Part shown: positions 15,497 to 23,851 of the stretch, in pieces
How positions within the stretch are numbered: position 1 is the stretch's first letter
How the letters are laid out: the number at the start of each line of letters is the position of its first letter
Assembly (NCBI GenBank): GCA_029882995.1
Contig: JAOUJV010000017.1
Span: forward strand, 1-32,321
Length of the DNA: 32,321 nucleotides
Origin: Gammaproteobacteria bacterium
GTDB taxonomy: Bacteria > Pseudomonadota > Gammaproteobacteria > DAOVJZ01
Direction of reading: 5' to 3'
Made by a program: the position numbers and the translations under genes
The notes under the pieces: generated by a model
Database searches by the model: none
What the model was told of the DNA's origin: nothing
Seen by the model: the letters and a program-made list of their open reading frames with translations, nothing else

Positions 15497-17338
15497 ATGT
15501 TAAACGAATATCCTCTGTGGAAATATCTTCTGATCATTTTTATGGTCATTGTTGGCGTATTGTATGCCACACCCAATCTCTATGGTGAGGATCCGGCATT
15601 ACAGATTTCTGCAACACGTCAAAGTACGATAGATGAATCCACCTTGGTACGCGTTGAGGAAATCTTCAAGAAGGCATCCATTGAATACAATTCCCTTGTT
15701 ATGGATAAACAAGGGTTAGTAGTACGTTTTAATGATACTGAAACCCAGCTCAAGGCAATGAGTGTGATTGATCACGAAATGGGTGAAAAATTTACAGTTG
15801 CTTTAAATCTGTTACCGGCGACACCGGACTGGCTGGCATCATTTAATGCCAAGCCGATGTATCTGGGGCTGGACTTACGTGGAGGTGTGCACTTTTTGAT
15901 GGAAGTGGACGTAGATACCGCGATCAGACAAACAGAAGAATCCAATGTCAGTGAAATGCGTTCCAGTATGCGCAAGGAAAAAATTCGTTATTTAACTGTT
16001 GCGCGCAAGCAGGCCGAAGATGCACACCCAGCCGGTATTGAAATCAAGTTCAAGAGTGCCGAAGAGCGCGAAAAGGCAAACAGTCTTATTCGCAAGGATT
16101 ACAGTGATCTGTTGAGAACCGAATATGAAGAAGCGGATCGTTTTTATCTATTGGTGTCATTTAGTGAGAATGGTATTCGTGAGTTAAAACGTTATGCATT
16201 ACAGCAAAATATTACCACTCTGCGTAATCGTGTTAACGAACTGGGTGTTGCTGAACCAATCATTCAGCAACAGGGACTGAACCGGATTGTAGTGCAATTA
16301 CCGGGTGTGCAGGATACTGCCCGTGCCAAGAAAATTCTGGGAACCACGGCAACTTTGGAATATCGATTGGTTGATGTGGAACATTCAGTGCAGGATGCAA
16401 TCAATGGTCATGTGCCGGTAGGTTCTAAATTGTATTACGAACGTGATGGTAGCCCGGTATTACTCAAGAAGCGCACCATTGTAACAGGTGACCAAATCAC
16501 CAATGCATCATCCGGTCTGGATAACACAACCGGTATTCCGGCAGTTTATGTCACACTGGATGGCAAGGGTGCTCGCCGCATGGGTGATATCACCAAGGAA
16601 AATATCGGCAAGCCAATGGCCGTGGTGTTCAAGGAAAAGCGTGGCAAGAAACTGGTTGAAGAAGTGATTAATGTGGCAACTATCCGTGATGCCTTTAGCA
16701 AGCGTTTCCAGACAACCGGTCTGGATAGTACGGAGGAAGCACGTGATCTGGCCTTGTTATTACGTGCCGGTTCATTGTCGGCACCGGTTGAAATTATTGA
16801 AGAACGTACTGTAGGCCCAAGTCTGGGTAAAGATAATATTGATAAAGGCTTCCGTTCAGTCATCATCGGTTTTGTTCTGGTGCTGGCGTTCATGGCATTT
16901 TGGTACAAGGGATTTGGCCTGATTGCCAATATGGCACTGGCATTGAATCTTGTTTTGATTGTCGCTGTACTCTCAATGTTGCAGGCAACACTGACCTTGC
17001 CTGGTATTGCCGGTATCGTATTAACCGTGGGTATGGCGGTGGATGCAAACGTCCTGATCTTTGAACGAATACGTGAAGAACTGCGTAATGGTAATACACC
17101 ACAGGCCAGTATTCATGCCGGATATGAAAAGGCGTTCAGTACTATTGCTGATGCAAATATTACCACCCTGATTGCAGCGGTTGTCCTGTTTGGTTTTGGT
17201 ACCGGACCAATTAAAGGGTTTGCAATTACATTATCTATCGGAATTCTGACTTCCATGTTTACTGCCATTATGGGAACACGCGGTGTTGTCAATCTGGCAT
17301 GGGGTGGTCGTAAAAAGGTAGCGAAACTGCCGGTTTAA
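15497..17338 (+). CDS. secD: SecD, protein translocase subunit
   Basis: This is a 613-residue RND-type membrane protein (E. coli 615). The N-terminal MLNEYPLWKYLLIIFMV helix and YATPNLYGEDPALQI match the family. YLGLDLRGGVHFLMEVD marks the start of the periplasmic P1 region. RNRVNELGVAEPIIQQQG and RIVVQLPGVQDTARAK follow. The C-terminal five helices carry GIVLTVGMAVDANVLIFERIREE, with the conserved Asp used in proton-driven function. SecD with SecF pulls exported proteins across the membrane after SecA-driven translocation. The gap to secF is 4 nt. ACAGGACG upstream of ATG 15497 is a reasonable ribosome binding site. No truncation is seen. Confidence 0.97.
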   Translation: MLNEYPLWKYLLIIFMVIVGVLYATPNLYGEDPALQISATRQSTIDESTLVRVEEIFKKASIEYNSLVMDKQGLVVRFNDTETQLKAMSVIDHEMGEKFTVALNLLPATPDWLASFNAKPMYLGLDLRGGVHFLMEVDVDTAIRQTEESNVSEMRSSMRKEKIRYLTVARKQAEDAHPAGIEIKFKSAEEREKANSLIRKDYSDLLRTEYEEADRFYLLVSFSENGIRELKRYALQQNITTLRNRVNELGVAEPIIQQQGLNRIVVQLPGVQDTARAKKILGTTATLEYRLVDVEHSVQDAINGHVPVGSKLYYERDGSPVLLKKRTIVTGDQITNASSGLDNTTGIPAVYVTLDGKGARRMGDITKENIGKPMAVVFKEKRGKKLVEEVINVATIRDAFSKRFQTTGLDSTEEARDLALLLRAGSLSAPVEIIEERTVGPSLGKDNIDKGFRSVIIGFVLVLAFMAFWYKGFGLIANMALALNLVLIVAVLSMLQATLTLPGIAGIVLTVGMAVDANVLIFERIREELRNGNTPQASIHAGYEKAFSTIADANITTLIAAVVLFGFGTGPIKGFAITLSIGILTSMFTAIMGTRGVVNLAWGGRKKVAKLPV

Positions 17339-17342
17339 TATT

Positions 17343-18281
17343 ATGGAATTATTCAAGAAGACAACCACTTTTGATTTTATGAGCAAACGCACGCTGGCGC
17401 TGGCCTTTTCTGCCTTGCTTATTATTGTTTCAATCGGTTCACTTGCCACACGTGGCCTGAATTTCGGTATCGACTTTACCGGTGGTACATTAATCGAAGT
17501 TGCCTATGAGTCACCTGCCGAGTTATCTGAAATACGTTCGGCATTATCATCAGCAGGATATGGTGATGCGATTGTGCAGCACTTTGGTACTTCACAGGAT
17601 GTACTCATCAGATTACAACCACGCAAGGATGTGAGTAGCGCCGATCTGAGCAACAAAATTATAAATTCACTGAAACAGGCTACAACAGAAAAGATTGATT
17701 TGCGCCGTGTTGAATTTGTTGGCCCGCAAGTCGGTGATGAACTGACCGAAGATGGTGGTCTGGCGATGCTTTATGCGCTTTTCGGAATTTTTATCTATGT
17801 CATGTTCCGTTTTGAATGGAAGTTTTCACTTGGTTCTGTTGCCGCCCTGATGCATGATGTCATTATTGTGCTGGGTATTTTCTCGGTATTTATGTTTGAG
17901 TTCGATCTGACAGTACTTGCAGCCATTCTGGCAGTTATTGGTTATTCATTGAATGACACTATTGTTGTGTTTGATCGTATTCGTGAAAACTTTCGTAAAA
18001 TGCGCAAGGGAACGTCGGTTGATATTATTAATGGCTCATTAAACCAGACCTTGTCACGTACATTAATGACCTCAATCACCACCATGCTGGTATTGCTCGC
18101 CCTGTTTATTTTTGGCGGTGAAATTATTCATCAGTTTGCATTGGCTTTGATTCTCGGTATTTTTATTGGTACCTATTCATCTATTTATATAGCAAGTCCG
18201 GTTGTACTTGCACTTGGTGTCAGCAAACAAGACCTCATGCCTGTCAAGAAAGAAGGTGTAGAGGAAGATGATCGGCCTTGA
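17343..18281 (+). CDS. secF: SecF, protein translocase subunit
   Basis: This 312-residue protein (E. coli 323) begins with a helix at about 15-33. The LNFGIDFTGGTLIEV motif and a short periplasmic domain come next. FVGPQVGDELTEDG leads into five C-terminal helices with IGYSLNDTIVVFDRIRENF, the SecF counterpart of the SecD VDANVLIFERIREE block. It forms the SecDF complex in the inner membrane. It starts 4 nt after secD. The acidic tail (KKEGVEEDDRP) is cytoplasmic. No clear intrinsic terminator is visible in the 190 nt that follow before the convergent small gene. Confidence 0.96.
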   Translation: MELFKKTTTFDFMSKRTLALAFSALLIIVSIGSLATRGLNFGIDFTGGTLIEVAYESPAELSEIRSALSSAGYGDAIVQHFGTSQDVLIRLQPRKDVSSADLSNKIINSLKQATTEKIDLRRVEFVGPQVGDELTEDGGLAMLYALFGIFIYVMFRFEWKFSLGSVAALMHDVIIVLGIFSVFMFEFDLTVLAAILAVIGYSLNDTIVVFDRIRENFRKMRKGTSVDIINGSLNQTLSRTLMTSITTMLVLLALFIFGGEIIHQFALALILGIFIGTYSSIYIASPVVLALGVSKQDLMPVKKEGVEEDDRP

Positions 18282-18426
18282 TTGAATACCGAATATTACT
18301 GAAACTTTGATGTCGTGAAGTACATAAACACCTATTATTGTAAATTCAACCCTCGGGCAGTACTGGAAAAACAATAATAAGAAACTACTGAGGTTACAGA
18401 GAATACTGATATTTATAAGGTTGTCT

Positions 18427-18470
18427 TCTCACCCTCACCGGTCCGTGGGAGGGGAGAAGCAATGCGCTTC
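18427..18470. repeat. Imperfect inverted repeats downstream of the 87-residue gene
   Basis: Two adjacent fold-backs are present. TCTCACCCTCACCGG pairs imperfectly with the GGAGGGGAGA side (18427-18457). GAAGC-AATGC-GCTTC is a perfect 5-bp hairpin (18456-18470). The first resembles a decayed member of the CCCTCACCC...GGGAGAG repeats common in proteobacteria. The pair ends 4 nt from the stop of the minus-strand gene and may close its transcript, though no T-run follows. Confidence 0.45.
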
Positions 18471-18473
18471 CCT

Positions 18474-18737
18474 TCATGCACTCCTTCTGAGTGTTCGTTC
18501 TTTCCTTACTTCTTCGAACGAGATAATTTCCGCATCCTGCTTTTTATTTTCGGCTGTATCCATACTTTTGTTTTTGCTTGTGCGCGCTGTGCATTTGAGA
18601 GGAATAATCTCGAATTCACATTTTTGTGCACGGTATCCAAACTTTGAAACAAAATCCTCCATTCCTTCGAGGATGTCCTGCATTAGCAATTCCTGTGCTT
18701 TGGAGCCGAACTGTGCTGCAACTTCTTTCTTAAACAT
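18474..18737 (-). CDS. Unrecognised 87-residue protein
   Basis: I do not recognise this protein. It is 87 residues. The N-terminal half (MFKKEVAAQFGSKAQELLMQ to SKFGYRAQKCEFEIIPLKC) reads as a folded helix-plus-strand unit with two cysteines. The rest is a charged, probably disordered tail ending VRKERTLRRSA. Support for a real gene comes from a strong AAGGGG ribosome binding site about 7 nt ahead of the ATG (on the minus strand), a codon pattern that looks coding, and inverted repeats directly after the stop. A weak promoter (TTGACG with TATTAC) may lie about 60 nt upstream. It is on the same strand as suhB, 149 nt downstream of it, and convergent with secF. There is no signal peptide or membrane helix. 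Confidence 0.6.
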   Translation of the reverse strand: MFKKEVAAQFGSKAQELLMQDILEGMEDFVSKFGYRAQKCEFEIIPLKCTARTSKNKSMDTAENKKQDAEIISFEEVRKERTLRRSA

Positions 18738-18886
18738 ACAAAGCCCCTTACCTATCTAAGCTCATACTCAGCAAATTGCGTTCAGTAATAACATCGGTAA
18801 AGTGGCGTCAAACTTGAGCTGAAATCGTGCGGATTTCGTGACAAAAATCAGATATTAGAGTTGTTTGGATAACAACAGGTTAGTCG

Positions 18887-19684
18887 CTATTTATCAAGTT
18901 CTGCTGGAATGTGGTTGTGCAATGACTGCAGTAATATCTTGAAAATTTTGGGGTTGGCGGCAACGATATTGCCGGATTGCATGAAGTTATTACCACCCCT
19001 GAAATCGCTGATCAGGCCACCGGCTTCCTGTACCAGTAAAATACCGGCGGCCATGTCCCACGGCTGGAGACCAAATTCCCAGAAGCCATCCAGACGTCCG
19101 GCGGCCACGTAAGCCAGATCCAGTGAAGCCGAACCGGGTCGGCGCACGCCACTGCTTTGGCTTAATACATCTTTCAGGATATTCAGGAATGGTTCAATGT
19201 GTGTCAGATCCTTGAACGGAAAACCGGTGCCAAGCAGTGCATTCTCGAATTTGTGCACCTTGGATACACGAATGCGTCGATCATTCAGTAATGCACCGGC
19301 GCCACGAGTGGCAGTGAACAATTCCTCGCTGACCGGGTTGTAGACGACCGCCTGTTCCAGCTTTCCCTTGTGCTTCAGGGCAATCGAAACCGCGAATTGC
19401 GGGAAGCCGTGCAGGAAGTTGGTCGTGCCGTCGAGCGGATCAATAATCCACTGGAATTCATCACTGCCAGATTCCCCGCTTTCCTCGGCCAGAAAGCCAT
19501 GATCCGGGTAGGATTTGCGAATAGTGGCGATAATTTCCTGTTCGGCCTGACGATCCACTTCTGTCACAAAATCCCGACTGGATTTGGTCTCAATGGTCAG
19601 GGTATCCAGACGATCCAGCGAACGCACGATAATGTTACCGGCACTGCGGGCGGCTCGGATGGCAATATTGAGCATGGGATGCAT
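18887..19684 (-). CDS. suhB: Inositol-1-monophosphatase family protein
   Basis: This 265-residue protein (E. coli SuhB 267) belongs to the Mg-dependent phosphatase family. Metal-binding motifs are FLAEESG (Glu67-Glu68), WIIDPLDGTTNF (Asp82 and Asp85), and the C-terminal LQPWDMAAGILLVQEAGG with the third aspartate. It hydrolyses inositol monophosphate; in E. coli SuhB also works with Nus factors in rRNA transcription antitermination, which may apply here. The start could be ATG 19684 (MHPMLN) or the Met codon at 19675; the family usually begins MHPMLNIA, favouring 19684. Its upstream leader consists of degenerate heptanucleotide repeats. A TTGTT-type hairpin (18860-18876, GTTGTT/AACAAC) lies downstream but lacks a U-run. 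It is divergent from trmJ. Confidence 0.95.
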   Translation of the reverse strand: MHPMLNIAIRAARSAGNIIVRSLDRLDTLTIETKSSRDFVTEVDRQAEQEIIATIRKSYPDHGFLAEESGESGSDEFQWIIDPLDGTTNFLHGFPQFAVSIALKHKGKLEQAVVYNPVSEELFTATRGAGALLNDRRIRVSKVHKFENALLGTGFPFKDLTHIEPFLNILKDVLSQSSGVRRPGSASLDLAYVAAGRLDGFWEFGLQPWDMAAGILLVQEAGGLISDFRGGNNFMQSGNIVAANPKIFKILLQSLHNHIPAELDK

Positions 19685-19688
19685 GGGA

Positions 19689-19740
19689 AATCCAGATATG
19701 AGATAAAAGTTACAAGAGGCGAGATATTACAAGATACAGG
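19689..19740 (-). repeat. Heptanucleotide tandem array running into suhB start
   Basis: Read on the plus strand the units are AATCCAG, ATATGAG, ATAAAAG, TTACAAG, AGGCGAG, then ATA+TTACAAG and ATACAGG, a degenerate series of 7-nt units around ATACAAG. On the suhB strand this is CTTGTAT-like. The array ends 4 nt from the suhB ATG. The 3-nt extra in one unit shows decay. It is the inverted counterpart of the array at 19782-19816. Confidence 0.65.
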
Positions 19741-19781
19741 CTAAAAGGGAAAGCGTACGATCCGCAAACCTTTGATTTTAA

Positions 19782-19816
19782 CTTGTATCTTGCATCTTCC
19801 TTCTTGTATCTTGATT
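19782..19816 (+). repeat. Heptanucleotide tandem array running into trmJ start
   Basis: Five head-to-tail 7-nt units are present: CTTGTAT, CTTGCAT, CTTCCTT, CTTGTAT, CTTGATT. The 11-mer CTTGTATCTTG occurs twice, 21 nt apart (19782 and 19803). The array ends 2 nt before the trmJ ATG and therefore occupies the place of the ribosome binding site. It mirrors the array ahead of suhB, with 41 nt between the two. Confidence 0.75.
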
Positions 19817-19818
19817 TG

Positions 19819-20544
19819 ATGCTTTCCAATATCCGTATTGTGCTCATCGAAACCAGTCATCCCGGCAACATAGGTGCAACCGCACGCGCCATGAAAAATA
19901 TGTGTCTGGAAAATCTGGTTCTGGTCAATCCGCGTCTGTTTCCGCATGCGGATGCGACATCACGTGCATCAGGTGCCGATGATGTGCTTGCCAGAGCAAC
20001 AGTGTGTACAACACTGGATGAGGCTTTACAGGACTGTAATCTGGTGTTGGGTACCAGTGCGCGTAGTCAGCGTAGGCTGAGTTGGCCGGAAGTGGATTCC
20101 AGGCAGTGTGGTGAGTTGGTTGCGAATACTGCTCAACGTGAGAAGGTTGCCATTGTCTTTGGTCGGGAGAATTCCGGTTTGACCAATGAAGAGCTTGAAC
20201 GTTGTCATTATCTGGTTCATATCCCGTGTAATCCTGAATTCAGCTCATTGAATATTGCCGCGGCGGTACAGCTTGTCAGTAGTGATATTTTTCAGGCATC
20301 ACAGCGGGCAGAAGAGATGGATGAGGCTGAGGAGATTGAGTATGTCACCGCAGCAGAGATGGATGGTTTTTATACTCATCTGGAGCAAACCCTGATTGAT
20401 GTGGATTTCCTGAATCCGGATCATCCGCGCAAATTGATGCGGCGATTGCGGCGTCTGTTTAATCGTGCGCGTATGGAAAAGACAGAGCTCAATATCCTGC
20501 GCGGCATATTGACCGAAGTGAACCGGAAGCTAACAAAGAAATAA
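19819..20544 (+). CDS. trmJ: tRNA (cytidine/uridine-2'-O-)-methyltransferase TrmJ
   Basis: TrmJ methylates the ribose of nucleotide 32 in tRNA using S-adenosylmethionine. It is a SPOUT (knotted) enzyme. Starting at ATG 19819 the protein is 241 residues and begins MLSNIRIVLIETSHPGNIGATARAMKNM, as in the family. A TTG at 19783 would add 12 residues coded by heptad repeats and is not credible. Other motifs are LVNPR, GTSARSQRRLSWP, VFGRENSGLTNEEL (the SAM-binding knot), IPCNPEFSSLNIAAAVQ, and the C-terminal LMRRLRRLFNRARMEKTELNILRGIL. No Shine-Dalgarno sequence is present because the repeat array abuts the start. It is followed by cysE after 48 nt. Confidence 0.95.
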   Translation: MLSNIRIVLIETSHPGNIGATARAMKNMCLENLVLVNPRLFPHADATSRASGADDVLARATVCTTLDEALQDCNLVLGTSARSQRRLSWPEVDSRQCGELVANTAQREKVAIVFGRENSGLTNEELERCHYLVHIPCNPEFSSLNIAAAVQLVSSDIFQASQRAEEMDEAEEIEYVTAAEMDGFYTHLEQTLIDVDFLNPDHPRKLMRRLRRLFNRARMEKTELNILRGILTEVNRKLTKK

Positions 20545-20592
20545 AGTCAGGTTTGATGTATATTTAGGCATCTTTGTCACAGGAACCCCGGC

Positions 20593-21402
20593 ATGTTTGA
20601 ACGTTTAAGAGAAGATGTACAGTGTGTATTCGATCGCGATCCGGCCGCTCGGAATGCGTTTGAAGTGCTGACGACTTATCCGGGTCTGCATGCCTTGCTG
20701 GTACATCGTATGAGCCACTCTCTATGGAATATGGGGCTAAAATGGTTTGCGCGCTGGATATCAACCGTTGCGCGCTGGTTTACCGGAATCGAAATTCATC
20801 CTGCTGCCCGCATCGGACGACGCTTTTTTATTGATCACGGTATGGGAGTGGTTATTGGTGAAACGGCCGAGATTGGCGATGATTGTACGCTCTATCACGG
20901 GGTGACATTGGGTGGTACAAGCTGGAATAAGGGCAAACGCCATCCGACATTAGGCAATGATGTGGTTGTCGGTGCCGGCGCCAAGGTGTTAGGGCCAATC
21001 AATATTGGTAATGACGTACGTATTGGCTCCAATGCGGTTGTGACCAAGGATGCACCCGATGGCAGCACCGTTGTCGGTGTCCCCGGACGTGTGGTCAATG
21101 AGTCTGCCAATGAACTCGACCGTCGTCGCCAGGCAATTGCCAAAAAGCTGGGTTTTGATGCCTACGGCACAACACAGGATATGCCGGATCCGGTTGCACA
21201 GGCGATTAATCGTATGCTGGATCACTTGCATGTGATGGATGAGAAAATGGAAGTGATGTGCGATTCACTGAAAAAGCTGGGTATGGAAATCGGGGATGTG
21301 AATCTGCCTGATTTGGGACCATGCGAGTTACAGCCAACAGGAAGAGCACAAAATAAAGAAGATAATCAATCAGATACAGTCGAATCTGAGCATAAGCCCT
21401 AG
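20593..21402 (+). CDS. cysE: Serine O-acetyltransferase
   Basis: CysE makes O-acetylserine from serine and acetyl-CoA, the entry to cysteine synthesis. The 269-residue protein has the helical N-terminal region ([21 protein letters not shown]), then a left-handed beta-helix of hexapeptide repeats (about 65-175) with [45 protein letters not shown] and [13 protein letters not shown]. The catalytic histidines lie in the DHG and YHG segments. The C-terminal 75 residues are charged and less conserved. The short N-terminus is like the CysE/EpsC type found just ahead of iscR in Pseudomonas and Azotobacter. The placement fits: cysteine made with its product feeds IscS. AGGAACCCCGGC before the ATG contains a usable AGGA. 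Confidence 0.95.
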   Translation: MFERLREDVQCVFDRDPAARNAFEVLTTYPGLHALLVHRMSHSLWNMGLKWFARWISTVARWFTGIEIHPAARIGRRFFIDHGMGVVIGETAEIGDDCTLYHGVTLGGTSWNKGKRHPTLGNDVVVGAGAKVLGPINIGNDVRIGSNAVVTKDAPDGSTVVGVPGRVVNESANELDRRRQAIAKKLGFDAYGTTQDMPDPVAQAINRMLDHLHVMDEKMEVMCDSLKKLGMEIGDVNLPDLGPCELQPTGRAQNKEDNQSDTVESEHKP

Positions 21403-21452
21403 ATTAAATTCATCATTTTTTGGGTTCAGATGGTTCGGAGAGAACCGATATA

Positions 21453-21477
21453 ATTCTTGACAAAGAAAGTTGGGTAT
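21453..21477 (+). promoter_or_regulatory. Putative IscR type-1 operator, upstream copy
   Basis: The 25-nt site begins ATTCTTGAC and ends GTTGGGTAT, matching the known type-1 IscR pattern (ATA-like ends, YYGACT and GTCRR-like half-sites around an A/T centre). It lies 28 nt upstream of a second, better match, so the two are almost on the same face spacing. It is located about 130 nt ahead of iscR. Confidence 0.6.
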
Positions 21478-21480
21478 AAG

Positions 21481-21505
21481 ATACTTGACTAAATTACTTG
21501 GTTAT
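21481..21505 (+). promoter_or_regulatory. Putative IscR type-1 operator, promoter-proximal copy
   Basis: The 25-nt site begins ATACTTGACTAAATTAC and ends TTGGTTAT, which is close to the E. coli iscR operators (TTGACY...TTTACTCGG type). A possible -10, TATACA (21513-21518), follows. Repression of the isc operon by holo-IscR through these sites is expected from E. coli but not shown here. A short GGTTATTAACC palindrome lies just downstream (about 21527-21537). Confidence 0.65.
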
Positions 21506-21608
21506 GTAATCCTATACACAAGACGGGGTTATTAACCAACAACACCTGCGAAGTATACCATATCTGGCCAGGTAATTTTCAACCAATTTTAAGACAAAGG
21601 TAATCACG

Positions 21609-22097
21609 ATGAGACTGACTACAAAAGGCCGTTACGCTGTAACCGCAATGCTTGATTTGGCAATTCACTATGGGCAGGGACCAATCACACTGGCAGATAT
21701 TTCACAACGTCAGGGTATTTCACTTTCCTATCTCGAACAGTTGTTCTCACGTTTGCGTAAACAGGGGCTGGTTGACAGTGCACGTGGACCGGGTGGCGGC
21801 TATCGCCTGAGTCGTGAAGCGGCACAGATTTCGATTGTAGAAGTTATCAATGCAGTGGATGAAAAAGTGGATGTAACAAAGTGTGCCGGTGAAGGTAATT
21901 GTCAGGATAATGATCGTTGTCTGACACATGAATTGTGGATGGATTTAAGTTCACAGATTCAGGATTTCCTTGGCGGTATTACTCTGGGTGATCTGGTTAA
22001 ACGTCGTGATGTTCAGGAAATTGCCGAACGTCAGGATAGCAAACATGCTGCAAGTGGAAGGGTAAGTCCTCCGAGTTCAGAAAAAGTAGTTGCATAG
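21609..22097 (+). CDS. iscR: IscR, Fe-S cluster-sensing transcription regulator
   Basis: This 162-residue Rrf2-family protein is the same length as E. coli IscR. The N-terminal winged helix ([53 protein letters not shown]) is followed by the [2Fe-2S] ligands Cys92, Cys98, Cys104 and His107 at exactly the E. coli positions. IscR with a cluster represses its own operon; without it, it acts on type-2 sites. Two type-1-like operators lie in the 206-nt upstream region. AGACAAAGGTAATCACG ahead of the ATG contains an AAAGG ribosome binding site with about 8 nt spacing. iscS follows 50 nt downstream. Confidence 0.97.
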   Translation: MRLTTKGRYAVTAMLDLAIHYGQGPITLADISQRQGISLSYLEQLFSRLRKQGLVDSARGPGGGYRLSREAAQISIVEVINAVDEKVDVTKCAGEGNCQDNDRCLTHELWMDLSSQIQDFLGGITLGDLVKRRDVQEIAERQDSKHAASGRVSPPSSEKVVA

Positions 22098-22147
22098 ATT
22101 CTGGAATGAGTTAGAGGAAGCAGTAAGATTTATTTACGGAGACCCGA

Positions 22148-23362
22148 ATGAAGTTACCAATATATCTTGATTATTCTGCAACTACTCCTGTTGATCCACG
22201 AGTAGCAGAGAAGATGATTCAATGCATGACACCGGACGGCAATTTTGGCAATCCGGCATCACGTTCCCATGCCTTTGGTTGGCATGCAGAAGAGGCAGTG
22301 GAAGAAGCACGCAAGAATGTAGCGGCACTGATCAACTGTGACCCACGTGAAATAGTCTGGACATCAGGTGCAACAGAATCAGACAACCTTGCCATCAAGG
22401 GTGCGGCTAATTTCTATCAGAAAAAAGGCAAGCACATTATTACCTGTAAAACAGAACACAAGGCAGTACTGGATACTTGTCGCCAGCTGGAGCGGGATGG
22501 TTTTGAAGTTACTTATCTCGAGCCTGAAACAAGTGGTCTGATTGATCTGAAAAAACTGGAAGCCGCAATTCGTGACGATACAATTCTGATTTCAATCATG
22601 CATGTTAATAATGAAGTGGGTGTTATTCAGGACATCGAGGCCATCGGTGAGCTGACTCGTCCACGCAAGATTATTTTCCATGTCGATGCAGCACAGAGCG
22701 CAGGCAAGGTGCCGATTGATTTGCAAAAGGCGAAAGTCGATTTAATGTCATTCTCTGCCCACAAGATTTATGGACCTAAAGGGATCGGTGCATTATTTGT
22801 ACGCCGCAAACCACGCATTCGTCTTGAGGCACAGATGCATGGTGGCGGACATGAACGCGGAATGCGCTCCGGTACACTGGCAACACATCAGATTGTAGGT
22901 ATGGGTGAAGCCTTCCGTATTGCAAAAGAGGAGATGGCATCCGAAAATGAACGTATTCGTGCATTGCGTGATCGTTTGCTCGATGGTTTGAAAGATATGG
23001 AAGAGGTTTATATTAATGGTGATATGGATCATCGTATCGCAGGCAATCTGAATATAAGCTTTAACTTTGTTGAAGGTGAATCGTTGCTGATGGCATTGAA
23101 GGATCTGGCTATTTCATCCGGTTCTGCCTGTACATCAGCCAGTCTGGAGCCTTCCTATGTATTGCGGGCACTGGGACGTGATGACGAGCTGGCACACAGC
23201 TCATTACGTTTTACCATTGGTCGTTTTACGACAGAAGAAGAGATTGATTACGCTATTGAACAAATCAGGAAAAATGTCGATAAGCTACGTGAGCTGTCAC
23301 CATTATGGGATATGTACAAGGAAGGTATTGATCTCAAGAGTATTCAATGGGCGGCGCATTAA
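22148..23362 (+). CDS. iscS: IscS, cysteine desulfurase
   Basis: IscS removes sulfur from cysteine and passes it to IscU and to tRNA-thiolation proteins. It is a pyridoxal-phosphate enzyme. The 404-residue length equals that of E. coli. Lys206 lies in [12 protein letters not shown] (cofactor Schiff base) and Cys328 in [13 protein letters not shown] (persulfide carrier). The N-terminal [16 protein letters not shown] and [11 protein letters not shown] segments are standard. A good TTACGGAGA ribosome binding site is at about 9 nt from the ATG. A tandem 8-nt repeat starts directly after the stop codon. Confidence 0.98.
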   Translation: MKLPIYLDYSATTPVDPRVAEKMIQCMTPDGNFGNPASRSHAFGWHAEEAVEEARKNVAALINCDPREIVWTSGATESDNLAIKGAANFYQKKGKHIITCKTEHKAVLDTCRQLERDGFEVTYLEPETSGLIDLKKLEAAIRDDTILISIMHVNNEVGVIQDIEAIGELTRPRKIIFHVDAAQSAGKVPIDLQKAKVDLMSFSAHKIYGPKGIGALFVRRKPRIRLEAQMHGGGHERGMRSGTLATHQIVGMGEAFRIAKEEMASENERIRALRDRLLDGLKDMEEVYINGDMDHRIAGNLNISFNFVEGESLLMALKDLAISSGSACTSASLEPSYVLRALGRDDELAHSSLRFTIGRFTTEEEIDYAIEQIRKNVDKLRELSPLWDMYKEGIDLKSIQWAAH

Positions 23363-23394
23363 AGAAAGTTTAAAAGTTAAAAGGTTGGAAAGTT
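23363..23394 (+). repeat. Four 8-nt tandem units between iscS and iscU
   Basis: The units AGAAAGTT, TAAAAGTT, AAAAGGTT and GGAAAGTT follow one another with the GTT exactly every 8 nt. The first base is the one after the iscS stop. The array fills half of the 57-nt gap and is followed by AACTCTAACC. It is not a terminator. Confidence 0.6.
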
Positions 23395-23419
23395 AACTCT
23401 AACCATGAGGTAATGAAAA

Positions 23420-23824
23420 ATGGCATACAGCGAAAAAGTTCTGGATCACTACGAGAATCCACGCAATGTTGGAACAATGGATAAGGATGACAGCCACGTT
23501 GGTACCGGTATGGTGGGTGCACCGGCCTGTGGTGATGTGATGAAATTGCAAATCAAGGTCAATGATGAGGGTGTGATTGAAGATGCCAAGTTTAAAACCT
23601 ACGGTTGTGGTTCAGCGATTGCATCAAGTTCATTATTAACCGAATGGGTCAAAGGCAAGACGCTGGAAGAAGCCGGACAAATCAAGAATACGGAAATCGC
23701 TGAGGAACTGGCTTTACCACCAGTCAAAATTCATTGTTCTGTTTTGGCAGAAGATGCCATCAAGGCGGCCATTGAAGATTATCAGGGCAAGAAGAAATCA
23801 GGAGGTGACGATCAAGCGGCATAA
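23420..23824 (+). CDS. iscU: IscU, Fe-S cluster scaffold
   Basis: IscU is the scaffold on which [2Fe-2S] clusters are assembled from IscS-derived sulfur. The 134-residue protein keeps Cys37 with Asp39 (APACGDV), Cys63 (YGCGSA) and Cys106 (KIHCSVLA), all at the E. coli numbers. The LPPVK motif (99-103) recognised by the chaperone HscA is intact. The tail (GKKKSGGDDQAA) is a few residues longer than usual. GAGGTAATGAAAA before the ATG provides a ribosome binding site. iscA follows after 27 nt. Confidence 0.98.
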   Translation: MAYSEKVLDHYENPRNVGTMDKDDSHVGTGMVGAPACGDVMKLQIKVNDEGVIEDAKFKTYGCGSAIASSSLLTEWVKGKTLEEAGQIKNTEIAEELALPPVKIHCSVLAEDAIKAAIEDYQGKKKSGGDDQAA

Positions 23825-23851
23825 ACCGTTCTGTCGTCATATTTAGTTCCT

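Noticed and set aside
18421-18759. Plus-strand open frame opposite the 87-residue gene
   Set aside because: The minus-strand frame has the strong ribosome binding site and more protein-like sequence; the plus frame looks like its shadow.
19783-19818. TTG start giving TrmJ 12 more residues
   Set aside because: Those codons are the heptanucleotide repeat; the family N-terminus begins at ATG 19819.
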